The notes under the pieces: generated by a model
The model's input: only the letters and a program-made list of their open reading frames with translations
What the model was told of the DNA's origin: nothing
The model's database searches: none
Translations under genes and position numbers: made by a program
Shown here: piece after piece, positions 54,433 to 63,263 of the stretch
How positions within the stretch are numbered: position 1 is the stretch's first letter
How the letters are laid out: each line of letters starts with the position of its first letter
NCBI RefSeq assembly: GCF_902728265.1
Contig: NZ_CACVBR010000010.1
Span: 1-64,000 of the forward strand
Origin: Chryseobacterium potabilaquae
GTDB taxonomy: Bacteria > Bacteroidota > Bacteroidia > Flavobacteriales > Weeksellaceae
DNA length: 64,000 nucleotides
Direction: 5' to 3'

Positions 54433-54468
54433 CAAAGATAGAAGTTATTATTAAAATAAAAAATCAAA
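54433..54468 (-). promoter_or_regulatory. Leftward promoter for the tal arm
   Basis: On the minus strand TATCTTTG (54433-54440) is a full -7 match, and TTTG (54465-54468) lies 24 nt upstream, a long spacing. Transcription would begin near 54427, inside the -7 box of the opposite promoter. The leader to the tal ATG would be about 55 nt. Confidence 0.5.
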
Positions 54469-54469
54469 G

Positions 54470-55708
54470 ATGAGCAACGAATTTGTTGATGTTCTCGTAA
54501 TCGGAGCTGGACCTTCCGGATGCGTATCTTCTTCATACTTAAAGAAGAATAATATCAACGTAAAAGTAGTCGAAAAAACAAAATTCCCACGATTGGTAGT
54601 TGGCGAGAGCTTAATTCCAAGAGTAATGGATCATTTTGATGAAGCCGGACTTTTACCTGCTTTACACACAGTCGGGTTTGAAAAAAAACTTGGCGCCCGC
54701 TTTCTTCGAGGGAATGAGGTATGCATCTTTGATTTCAGTGATAAATTTGGAGAGGGTTGGGACTGGACATGGCAAGTTCCAAGAAGTGATTTCGATCATG
54801 CATTGGCACAGGAAGTTATTAATAAAGGAGTTGATCTTGAATTTGAAACAGAAGTTATTGATATTAAATTCGACGGAACAAACTCTATCACAACAGTAAA
54901 AAGTAAAGATGGAGAAGCAAAAGAAATTCACGCAAAATTTGTCATTGATTCAAGTGGTTACGGAAGAGTCTTACCCCGCCTCCTAGATCTGGAAAAGCCC
55001 TCAAAGCTTTCTCCACATTCTGCTATTTTTTCTCATGTAAAAGATCGTAACAGAGAAGAAGGAACGGAAGGAACTTTAATCTCTTTTGATATTATAGAAA
55101 CCGAAGTTTGGCTTTGGGTTATTCCTTTTTCTAATGGAAATACAAGTTTAGGAATTGTTGGCCCCACCGAATACATTGATAAACTACTTGAAAATAAGAA
55201 TACTGCCCATGCATTAAAAAAAGCGATTTCTCTCTCAGATTACTATATAAAACGTTTTGGAAATGTAGAATTTCTTTTTGAACCCAAACATCTCAAAGAT
55301 TACTCTTGCTCAGTAAAAAGCTTATTTGGAGAGGGATTTGCTTTGACAGGAAATGCTTCCGAATTCTTAGATCCAGTTTTTTCATCGGGAATGGCTTTCG
55401 CTACAGAATCAGGAATGCTGGCTGCAAAATTAACCTTAAGACAGTTGAATAGAGAAAAAATTGATTGGCAAAAAGAATATGCAGATTATATATTATATGG
55501 AGTAGATGTCTTCACTACCTATATAAAAGAATGGTATACAGGCAATCTCCAGGAACTATTTTTTCACCAACCCGCAAATGAAGATATTAAAAGAAAAATA
55601 TGTGCTGTTTTAGCAGGTTATGTTTGGAATAAAGACAATCCATTTGTTAGAAAACATGATACTGTAATTAAAAACCTTGCTAATCTGATTAAATTGGAGA
55701 AACAATAA
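54470..55708 (+). CDS. Flavin-dependent halogenase-like oxidoreductase
   Basis: A 412-residue FAD enzyme of the tryptophan-halogenase/geranylgeranyl reductase superfamily. The FAD loop VIGAGPSG is at 10-17 and GESLIP at 45-50. VWLWVIP carries the halogenase motif WxWxIP, and EFLDPVFSSGM matches the second halogenase motif FxxPxxSxG. Lys72/Lys73 in FEKKLGARF fall where phenolic halogenases such as PltA and CmlS have their catalytic lysine. Chlorinated flexirubins are known, so ring chlorination of the aryl end is a reasonable hypothesis; ring hydroxylation is the main alternative. It is divergent from tal and convergent with the ligase gene. Confidence 0.82.
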   Translation: MSNEFVDVLVIGAGPSGCVSSSYLKKNNINVKVVEKTKFPRLVVGESLIPRVMDHFDEAGLLPALHTVGFEKKLGARFLRGNEVCIFDFSDKFGEGWDWTWQVPRSDFDHALAQEVINKGVDLEFETEVIDIKFDGTNSITTVKSKDGEAKEIHAKFVIDSSGYGRVLPRLLDLEKPSKLSPHSAIFSHVKDRNREEGTEGTLISFDIIETEVWLWVIPFSNGNTSLGIVGPTEYIDKLLENKNTAHALKKAISLSDYYIKRFGNVEFLFEPKHLKDYSCSVKSLFGEGFALTGNASEFLDPVFSSGMAFATESGMLAAKLTLRQLNREKIDWQKEYADYILYGVDVFTTYIKEWYTGNLQELFFHQPANEDIKRKICAVLAGYVWNKDNPFVRKHDTVIKNLANLIKLEKQ

Positions 55709-55711
55709 AAG

Positions 55712-55754
55712 CATCATAAGTTTCGGCGGCCTTTGGCCGCCGAAACTTATGATG
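55712..55754. terminator. Perfect 20-bp palindrome between convergent genes
   Basis: Two perfectly complementary 20-nt arms (55712-55731 and 55735-55754) flank a TTT loop; the core is GGCGGCC/GGCCGCC, far more GC-rich than its surroundings. It follows the halogenase-like stop codon by 3 nt and includes the stop codon and last codons of the ligase gene. There is no long T-run, but the stem is very strong, and it probably blocks transcription in both directions. Confidence 0.8.
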
Positions 55755-57048
55755 GAAATCGTAAATCTACAAATGTAATGGGCTTTCTATTGTTTGGATT
55801 AAATACAATTTTAGATAAAACATCAAAATCTATAATTTCTATCTTTGGACTCACCCTTAATTTGGCACGAAAGCGATCCCTTATCTCATTCTCAAAAAAC
55901 TCATCCTCTTCTCCTTTACTTAACTTAATAATAATCTCATCCAATCCTATCTCATTAGACTGAATGATAATTTGGTAGCATAAAATATTATTAAAATCAT
56001 TTAAAATATCATTCATAGCTGGAGGATATAAAGTTGTCCCTTTATATTTTATCATTTGTTGCTTACGACCAATAACAGGACCTAACCTCATGGTATTTCT
56101 TCCACATTGACAAGGTTCATAATGAGCTTTCATAATATCTCCTGTTTTAAATCTTAGCAAAGGCATAGCTTCCACTCCTAGCGTGGTAATCACCAACTCT
56201 CCACACTCACCTTCTTTAACAAGGTTGCCATTCTCATTAAGAATCTCTGTAATAATTAATTCCGGATGATGATGCCCACCAATTTGGAATTCACATTCCG
56301 TGAAAGCAGTACTCATTTCAGTAGAAGCATAGGTTGAGAATAATTTAATATTCCACTTCTCTTTAATTTTTCTTGCAAGAATATTATCTGTAAAATCTTG
56401 ATTTTTTATACTTTCACCAATACAAATAGCTCCGTAGACACTTGTATTTTGATATTCTAAACCATATTTCTCTGCGTAATCAATCATTTTCAATAAAAAA
56501 GAAGGAACTGTAATCAGATATTTAGGCTTATACCTAAAGATAGAGTCCCATTGTAATTCGGGGATTCCCGGACCCATCCTAATGACACTTGCCCCCATTT
56601 TTCTTAAGCCTAAAAAGTAAGCCAGTCCTGCCATAAATCTTTTATCAATTGTCGTAATCATTTGTACAACATCTCCTTTTTGAACTCCTGCACAGGCAAA
56701 TGAAATAGCTTCATTATAAGCTAATCTTTCAAGATCAGGATCAGACAATCCAAAAGTTACAGGATCTCCCAAAGTTCCGGATGTTGTACTATAATCCACA
56801 ATTTTGTTAGCCGGTATACAAAAAAAATCAAGATTATATTGCTGTAAATCATTTTTTGTAGTAACAGGAATCTTCCTTAAATCATCCAATCCCTGAATAT
56901 CAACAATATTGATATTACTCTCCTTAAACAGTCTTTGATAAAAGGGTGAACGATTTTCAAGGTATCTTAATAGTTCCTGAAGCTTTTGCTCCTGAAACTT
57001 TTCTATATTTGAAATACTTGCTTTTTCGATTAATGGATAAAATTCCAC
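55747..57048 (-). CDS. PaaK-like adenylate-forming ligase
   Basis: A 433-residue protein of the phenylacetate-CoA ligase family. The AMP-binding loop STTSGTLGDP is at 87-96, the adenine motif is FSTYASTEMST, and the RFKTGD motif follows; the C-terminal lid domain is about 340-433. It most likely activates 4-coumarate made by TAL as acyl-AMP and transfers it to CoA or directly to the ACP at 50607. It is the rightmost gene of the cluster and is transcribed towards the halogenase-like gene; the two end in a shared palindrome. Confidence 0.88.
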   Translation of the reverse strand: MEFYPLIEKASISNIEKFQEQKLQELLRYLENRSPFYQRLFKESNINIVDIQGLDDLRKIPVTTKNDLQQYNLDFFCIPANKIVDYSTTSGTLGDPVTFGLSDPDLERLAYNEAISFACAGVQKGDVVQMITTIDKRFMAGLAYFLGLRKMGASVIRMGPGIPELQWDSIFRYKPKYLITVPSFLLKMIDYAEKYGLEYQNTSVYGAICIGESIKNQDFTDNILARKIKEKWNIKLFSTYASTEMSTAFTECEFQIGGHHHPELIITEILNENGNLVKEGECGELVITTLGVEAMPLLRFKTGDIMKAHYEPCQCGRNTMRLGPVIGRKQQMIKYKGTTLYPPAMNDILNDFNNILCYQIIIQSNEIGLDEIIIKLSKGEEDEFFENEIRDRFRAKLRVSPKIEIIDFDVLSKIVFNPNNRKPITFVDLRFPS

Positions 57049-57124
57049 TGATTTTAATTTTTAGAAAACAAATTTATTTATTTAAAATTAAAAGATTTAT
57101 ATATTCAAAAATAAATAGGCCCTT

Positions 57125-58804
57125 TTACCGTTGAAAAGTGAAAGTCTGCGTATTTGTATTTCCTGCTGTATTAGTAATCACAATTTTCAAGGTCTGCAAA
57201 CCTGAACCCTTAGGACACTTTTCATCAAAAACATATATAAAATCATTCTTTACACGAGTAAACCGAAGCCACTTCCCATCTAATTCTGCACGAAATGAAA
57301 CAATATCCCCGACCGCCGTTTCTCCTTTTAATCGTAAAGAACTTGCATTGACAAGGCTTCCATCTTTCCAATTGGGAGAAACAGAGGGCAAACTATTATC
57401 TATTATTAGTTTTACAATCCCCAGTCTATTGAATTGACCTTCCACCCAGCCATTATTCCATTTTCCTTTAATAACATTCTTATCATTTCCATAATTCAAC
57501 TCCATAACCACTTTATCTTTTTCCTCATCTCTTAATTTTTTATTAGGCTTTATCTTTAAAGAGTAGCTATCATGAACCGGAATATTTATAGTGTGTAAAA
57601 TAACTGTATTTGAAGCGGCTTCAGCATCAGGCTTTTCAGACATATTAAAATGTATGGAATCATAAAACGATTTTTTACTAAAACTGATTTCTGCATTTTC
57701 TGTCTTCACAGTTTTTCCTTCATTAGCATTGATCGTTGTACCGTAAGAAGAAATCTTTTCAGAAGCTTTAGTGAATTGAACTTTTGTTACCAAACGACTC
57801 GTATTTCCATTAATATCTTTTACCACAATTTCAACATTGTGAATTTCATTATCCTGAAAATTAATAATACCATCCAAACCCGTACTATAATGTTCCAATT
57901 TCATTCCCGGCAGCGTTGACAAATGCTGAATACTCATTTTATCTTGTACAAATTTTGTATAATCAATACATCCATTCAAATAGCGTGTATCCTCATAGCT
58001 AACCTTATCAATTTTAAAACTATACTTTAATTGACCATCCATAAATAACTTCGCTTCGTAAATTCCCAAATTAAAACCTTGATTGGCCTTATCAATAGCT
58101 TTGATCCCAAAACTTATCGCTGGTGAGTTTATCTGGATCAAATTAGTCATATACATATTTCCCACTTTTTTTACTGCAATTCCATTTGCACCGGGTTCAT
58201 AAGTACTGAAACGACGATCATACCAGTACATTCCACTGATAATCGGTGAAATTCGATCCGGAACATCAAAACCAAAAAGCAAAGGGTTTATACATTCTTC
58301 TGTTTTCGTATCTCTAATTTCAAAATGAAGATGTGGCCCTGCAGAACCTCCGGTATTTCCACTCAATGCAATCAATTGCCCTTTACTTACAGGAAATTGT
58401 TTCGGTAACAAAACAATATCTTGCTCCCATTTTTCATCTTTATATTGCCTTTCTTTTACATATTGATCAAGTCCATCAAAAAATGAATTTAAATGAGCAT
58501 ACACCGTAGTATATCCGTTGGGATGGGTAATGTATATCGCGTTTCCAAATCCATATCTTTCAATCTTTATTCGACTTACATAACCATCCGCAGCTGCCAC
58601 TACAGATAAATTTTCCTGGCTATTCGTTCTTATATCCAGTCCCATATGAAAATGATTGGTACGAACCGTTCCAAAATTAGCAGCTAGTTGAATAGGAATA
58701 TGTAAAGGATTTCGAAAATAATTCTGAGGATAATTATTCTGAGCAAATAGGATAACACCATTGATGAAACAAACAATGAATATCATTTGAGAAAATGCTT
58801 TCAT
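57125..58804 (-). CDS. M23-family metallopeptidase
   Basis: A periplasmic LytM-type peptidase. I take the start at 58804 (559 residues), where MKAFSQMIFIVCF opens a signal peptide ending LFAQ at residue 22. The frame is open to 58939, but those 45 residues lack signal character. The zinc site is complete: His53 and Asp57 in FHMGLD, and His158/His160 in GPHLHFE; the YAHL strand is also present. A long beta-rich C-terminal part (about 180-559) may bind the wall or other partners. It would cut peptidoglycan crosslinks or, as in some flavobacteria, process surface proteins. Confidence 0.9.
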   Translation of the reverse strand: MKAFSQMIFIVCFINGVILFAQNNYPQNYFRNPLHIPIQLAANFGTVRTNHFHMGLDIRTNSQENLSVVAAADGYVSRIKIERYGFGNAIYITHPNGYTTVYAHLNSFFDGLDQYVKERQYKDEKWEQDIVLLPKQFPVSKGQLIALSGNTGGSAGPHLHFEIRDTKTEECINPLLFGFDVPDRISPIISGMYWYDRRFSTYEPGANGIAVKKVGNMYMTNLIQINSPAISFGIKAIDKANQGFNLGIYEAKLFMDGQLKYSFKIDKVSYEDTRYLNGCIDYTKFVQDKMSIQHLSTLPGMKLEHYSTGLDGIINFQDNEIHNVEIVVKDINGNTSRLVTKVQFTKASEKISSYGTTINANEGKTVKTENAEISFSKKSFYDSIHFNMSEKPDAEAASNTVILHTINIPVHDSYSLKIKPNKKLRDEEKDKVVMELNYGNDKNVIKGKWNNGWVEGQFNRLGIVKLIIDNSLPSVSPNWKDGSLVNASSLRLKGETAVGDIVSFRAELDGKWLRFTRVKNDFIYVFDEKCPKGSGLQTLKIVITNTAGNTNTQTFTFQR

Positions 58805-59037
58805 ACCAGTACAGTTTATGGTTATTTTAAATATACAAAATTCTTGAGTTATAAAAGGATAAAAAGAAAATTTTATACCATCAATTTCGTTTGAATTTTT
58901 TAGAAAAACTCCTTCAAAAAAATGACAATTTACAATCACAGTTCATCTATAATGAGTCTTACTATTTATATTTCTGAAATTGAACTTTTTAATAGATGAT
59001 ATCAAAATAAAACATATTATAAACCGACAAATTTTAG

Positions 59038-59045
59038 TAAATTTG
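59038..59045 (+). promoter_or_regulatory. -7 box for ileS
   Basis: TAAATTTG matches TAnnTTTG and lies 36 nt before the ATG at 59082. No TTTG is seen at -33. Confidence 0.35.
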
Positions 59046-59081
59046 CCAACTTAATTAATCATCGATATTGAGATATTTACA

Positions 59082-62000
59082 ATGAGCCAATTTAAAGAAT
59101 ACAAAAACCTCAACCTTATTGACGTAGCAGAGAATGTAGCAGAATTTTGGAAACAAAATAAAACTTTCAATAAGAGTGTTGAGATTCGTGAAGGGAAACC
59201 AGAGTTTGTTTTTTATGAAGGACCACCTTCAGCAAACGGCATGCCCGGAATTCACCATGTAATGGCTAGAGCATTAAAGGATATTTTCTGCCGTTATCAG
59301 ACCCAAAATGGAAAACAGGTTTTTCGTAAAGCGGGTTGGGATACCCATGGACTTCCGGTCGAACTAGGTGTCGAGAAAGAATTAGGAATCACTAAAGAAG
59401 ATATTGGCAAAAAGATTTCGATTGAAGATTATAACAAAGCGTGCCGTGAAGCAGTAATGCGCTATACCGATGTGTGGAATAACCTTACGGAAAAAATAGG
59501 ATATTGGGTAGACCTTAACGATCCTTATATCACTTATAAGTCAAAATATATGGAGACCGTTTGGTGGTTGCTAAAACAATTATATAATAAAGAATTATTA
59601 TACAAGGGATACACCATCCAGCCTTATTCTCCAAAAGCAGGAACAGGACTTTCTTCACATGAATTGAATCAACCGGGAACTTACCGTGATGTTTCAGACA
59701 CCACAATTGTAGCTCAATTTAAGGCTAAAAAAGAAACTTCCGAGTTATTTAATGATGTTGAAGGGGACATACATATCCTTGCATGGACAACAACTCCTTG
59801 GACATTGCCATCGAATACAGCACTTGCTGTAGGAAGAGATATTGAATATTATTTGGCTAAAACCTTTAATCAGTATACATTTGAACCCGTAACTATTATT
59901 TTATCAAGAGCTCTATTACCTAAGGTTTTCGGTAAAAAATATTTTGAAGGCAGTGATGAAGATTTTGTTAATTATACTCCTGAAAGTAAAACTATACCTT
60001 TTAAAATTTTAAAAGAATTCACAGGAGAAAAACTTACAGGAACTCAATATGAGCAGTTAATTCCTTGGTTTACGCCAAATGATACTCCTGAAAATGCTTT
60101 CCAAGTGATCTTAGGAGACTTTGTTACCACAGAAGATGGTACCGGTATTGTTCACATTGCTCCCACTTTCGGTGCAGATGATGCAAGAGTGGCAAAAGAC
60201 GCGGGAATACCTCCCATGTTGGTAAAAGACGAAAATGACAATCTTGTCCCATTGGTAGATTTACAAGGTAAATTTATTGAAGGAGAAAATGTTCCTGAAT
60301 TATTTTCAGGAAAATATATCAAGAATGAATATTATGATGATGGAACTGCTCCTGAAAAATCTTGGGATGTGGAATTAGCCATTCTATTAAAGACTGAAAA
60401 CAAAGCCTTCAAAGTAGAGAAATACGTACACAGCTATCCACACTGTTGGAGAACAGATAAACCCGTATTGTATTATCCACTGGATTCATGGTTTGTGAAA
60501 ATGACCGCAGTAAAGGACAGATTGGTTAATTTAAATAAAGAAATCAACTGGAAACCAAAAGCTACAGGAGAAGGACGTTTTGCAAATTGGTTAGAAAATG
60601 TGAACGATTGGAATCTTTCACGTTCAAGATATTGGGGAATTCCTTTGCCAATATGGAGAACAGATGATTTAAAAGAAGAAAAAATCATAGGTTCCGTAGA
60701 AGAATTATACAACGAAATTGAAAAATCTATTGAAAGCGGATTTATGAAAGAAAATCCATTCAAAGATTTTGTGATAGGTAATATGTCTGAACAAAATTAT
60801 GCTTTGGTTGATTTGCATAAAAATGTAGTTGACAAAATAGTTTTGGTTTCGGCCTCAGGAAAAGAAATGAAGCGTGAAAGTGACCTTATTGACGTTTGGT
60901 TCGACTCAGGTTCAATGCCTTATGCACAATTACATTATCCTTTTGAAAATAAAGAATTCATAGATAATCATAAAGCCTTCCCTGCAGATTTCATTGCGGA
61001 AGGTGTAGATCAAACACGAGGATGGTTCTATACACTGCATGCCATAGGAACAGCTGTTTTTGATTCGGTTGCTTATAAAAATGTAATGAGTAATGGACTT
61101 GTTTTGGATAAAAACGGTCAGAAAATGTCCAAGCGCTTAGGAAATGCTGTTGATCCGTTTGAAACACTTTCTGTATATGGACCGGATGCTACGCGTTGGT
61201 ACATGATTTCAAATGCAAATCCTTGGGAAAACCTGAAGTTTGATATTGAAGGTATTGATGAGGTAAGAAGAAAATTCTTCGGAACATTATACAACACCTA
61301 TTCATTCTTTGCGTTATATGCTAATGTTGATGGATTCAACTATTCTGAAAAAGAAATTGAAAACCGTCCTGAAATCGACAGATGGATTCTTTCTGAATTA
61401 AATTTATTAATCAAAGAAGTAAAAGCATTCTACGAAGATTATGAACCTACAAGAGTAGCAAGAGCCATAAATACTTTCGTAAACGACAACTTAAGTAACT
61501 GGTATGTAAGATTATGCAGAAGACGTTTTTGGAAAGGAGACTATTCAGAGGATAAAATCTCGGCTTACCAAACTTTATATACTTGCCTTGAGGTTATTGC
61601 TAAATTATCTGCGCCTATTGCTCCGTTCTTTATGGATCAATTATATCAGGATTTAAATAAAGTAACAGGAAAAGAAAACTGTGAGTCCGTTCACTTAACA
61701 GATTTCCCTGTAGCTGATGAAAGTTTAATCGATGCAGATTTAGTTGAAAAAACTCATTTAGCTCAAAACATTACCAGCATGGTTTTCTCTTTAAGAAAAA
61801 AAGAAAACATGAAAGTCCGTCAGCCTTTACAAAAAGTATTGGTCCCTGTAATGGATTCCAAAGCAGAAGAACAAATTTTAGCTATTGCGGATTTAATTAA
61901 GCAAGAAGTAAATGTTAAAGAATTACAATTAATCAACGCAGAAGAAGCATCTCATTTAATTGTAAAACAAATAAAACCCAATTTCAAAGCATTAGGTCCT

Positions 62001-62471
62001 AAATTAGGAAAAGACATGAAATCGGTTGGAGGAGAAATTTCCAATCTTAGCACAGAGCACATTTCTCAACTTGAAAAAGAAGGAAAAATAGATATCCAAG
62101 GGTATGAAATAACCCTTGATGATGTGGAAATTTCCACAAAAGACATTCCAGGATGGACTGTTACTTCTGATGGGAAAACAACTGTGGCATTAGATTTGAC
62201 ATTAACAGATGAGTTAAAATCGGAAGGGATTGCAAGAGAGTTTATCAACAGAATTCAAAATCTGAGAAAAGATAAAGATTTTGAGCTGACAGATAAAATA
62301 ACCATTTTTATGGAAGAAAGCTCTCCATTTTTACACGATATTAAGAAAAATGAAGAATATATTTCGTCAGAAGTCTTGTCAAATAAAATAGAAATTGTAT
62401 CTTCACTTTCAAATTTTAACGAAATCGAAATCGATGAGGTTAATTTTAAGATAAATGTTGAAAAAAATTAA
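59082..62471 (+). CDS. ileS: Isoleucyl-tRNA synthetase
   Basis: IleS charges tRNA-Ile. At 1129 residues it is the long form. The class I HIGH motif appears as GIHH (56-59) after GPPSANG, and KMSKR is at 681-685. The large CP1 editing domain (about 190-400) contains WTTTPWTLPSNTA and the editing-site region GTGIVHIAPTFGADD. The GIHH form and length resemble the type 2, eukaryote-like IleS known for low mupirocin sensitivity, which is standard in Bacteroidota. The DksA-like gene starts 58 nt downstream. Confidence 0.97.
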   Translation: MSQFKEYKNLNLIDVAENVAEFWKQNKTFNKSVEIREGKPEFVFYEGPPSANGMPGIHHVMARALKDIFCRYQTQNGKQVFRKAGWDTHGLPVELGVEKELGITKEDIGKKISIEDYNKACREAVMRYTDVWNNLTEKIGYWVDLNDPYITYKSKYMETVWWLLKQLYNKELLYKGYTIQPYSPKAGTGLSSHELNQPGTYRDVSDTTIVAQFKAKKETSELFNDVEGDIHILAWTTTPWTLPSNTALAVGRDIEYYLAKTFNQYTFEPVTIILSRALLPKVFGKKYFEGSDEDFVNYTPESKTIPFKILKEFTGEKLTGTQYEQLIPWFTPNDTPENAFQVILGDFVTTEDGTGIVHIAPTFGADDARVAKDAGIPPMLVKDENDNLVPLVDLQGKFIEGENVPELFSGKYIKNEYYDDGTAPEKSWDVELAILLKTENKAFKVEKYVHSYPHCWRTDKPVLYYPLDSWFVKMTAVKDRLVNLNKEINWKPKATGEGRFANWLENVNDWNLSRSRYWGIPLPIWRTDDLKEEKIIGSVEELYNEIEKSIESGFMKENPFKDFVIGNMSEQNYALVDLHKNVVDKIVLVSASGKEMKRESDLIDVWFDSGSMPYAQLHYPFENKEFIDNHKAFPADFIAEGVDQTRGWFYTLHAIGTAVFDSVAYKNVMSNGLVLDKNGQKMSKRLGNAVDPFETLSVYGPDATRWYMISNANPWENLKFDIEGIDEVRRKFFGTLYNTYSFFALYANVDGFNYSEKEIENRPEIDRWILSELNLLIKEVKAFYEDYEPTRVARAINTFVNDNLSNWYVRLCRRRFWKGDYSEDKISAYQTLYTCLEVIAKLSAPIAPFFMDQLYQDLNKVTGKENCESVHLTDFPVADESLIDADLVEKTHLAQNITSMVFSLRKKENMKVRQPLQKVLVPVMDSKAEEQILAIADLIKQEVNVKELQLINAEEASHLIVKQIKPNFKALGPKLGKDMKSVGGEISNLSTEHISQLEKEGKIDIQGYEITLDDVEISTKDIPGWTVTSDGKTTVALDLTLTDELKSEGIAREFINRIQNLRKDKDFELTDKITIFMEESSPFLHDIKKNEEYISSEVLSNKIEIVSSLSNFNEIEIDEVNFKINVEKN

Positions 62472-62529
62472 CATATAAGTTATTGTTTTTCAAATTCCAT
62501 TTCATAATTTATTAAAAAGAGAAACGAAT

Positions 62530-62910
62530 ATGGCAGACGAAAGAGTTAGATATAGCGATACTGATTTACAGGAGTTTAAGACAGTTATAAAGGAAAAAAT
62601 CGCTAAGGCAGAGAAAGATTTAGCTTTGATTAATGAAAGCTTTATTAATGATCAAAATAATGGTACAGATGATACCTCTCCTACCTTCAAAGCTTTTGAA
62701 GAAGGAGCAGAAACCTTAAGTAAAGAACAGAATGCAATTTTAGCAGGGAGACAAGAGAAGTTTATTCGAGATCTCAAAAACGCCTTAATAAGAATTGAAA
62801 ACAAAACTTATGGTGTTTGTAGAGTAACCGGTAAACTTATTCCTAAAGAAAGACTTTTGGCGGTTCCACATGCTACATTAAGCATCGAAGCGAAGAATAT
62901 GCAAAAATAA
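62530..62910 (+). CDS. DksA/TraR-family protein lacking most zinc cysteines
   Basis: A 126-residue protein with the DksA/TraR layout: an N-terminal coiled coil (about 12-90) and the C-terminal segment YGVCRVTGKLIPKERL. Only Cys97 of the four zinc cysteines remains; the others are Thr or Ser/Glu in this frame. This loss is usual in Bacteroidota members. It may bind RNA polymerase through the secondary channel or serve a related role. A strong hairpin terminator follows. Confidence 0.88.
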   Translation: MADERVRYSDTDLQEFKTVIKEKIAKAEKDLALINESFINDQNNGTDDTSPTFKAFEEGAETLSKEQNAILAGRQEKFIRDLKNALIRIENKTYGVCRVTGKLIPKERLLAVPHATLSIEAKNMQK

Positions 62911-62933
62911 CCACGAGGTTAACAAAAATAATT

Positions 62934-62980
62934 TTAGGTTTATACTGTATTCATTAAAGTACTTTATAAACCTAATTTTT
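62934..62980 (+). terminator. Intrinsic terminator after the DksA-like gene
   Basis: TTAGGTTTATA (62934-62944) pairs perfectly with TATAAACCTAA (62965-62975) across a 20-nt loop, and a T-run follows. It ends the ileS/DksA-like transcript before the small membrane protein gene. Confidence 0.75.
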
Positions 62981-62991
62981 AATTTATACCT

Positions 62992-63237
62992 ATGATTGAA
63001 ATTGTATTTCTATTCATTATTCTCATTCTTGTTTTATTGTTTTTCAATAGAGAATGGATTAAAAACAAATTCTTTCCCAACAAAGAAAAAAACTATACAC
63101 TTGACGATAAATTTAATTCGGATAAAAGGGAAAGGGAAAAAGAAATTGACAAACTTTTGAGTAAGATGGGCAAAAATGGAATCAATGATTTATCCACAAA
63201 AGATAGGAAAAGACTTGATGAATTGTCCAAAATGTAG
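62992..63237 (+). CDS. Small membrane protein, DUF6576-like
   Basis: An 81-residue protein with one N-terminal helix (about 3-18, ILILVLLFF) and a basic juxtamembrane segment. The charged C-terminal part DKLLSKMGKNGINDLSTKDRKRLDEL resembles DUF6576, a small Bacteroidota domain often found at the end of rhomboid-type proteins. Function unknown. It lies 26 nt upstream of lspA and may be cotranscribed with it. Confidence 0.75.
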   Translation: MIEIVFLFIILILVLLFFNREWIKNKFFPNKEKNYTLDDKFNSDKREREKEIDKLLSKMGKNGINDLSTKDRKRLDELSKM

Positions 63238-63263
63238 TATTATAGCAGAAAAATTTAGAAATC

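Noticed and set aside
58805..58939. N-terminal extension of the M23 peptidase
   Set aside because: It would place 45 residues before a clear signal peptide, which would block normal export.
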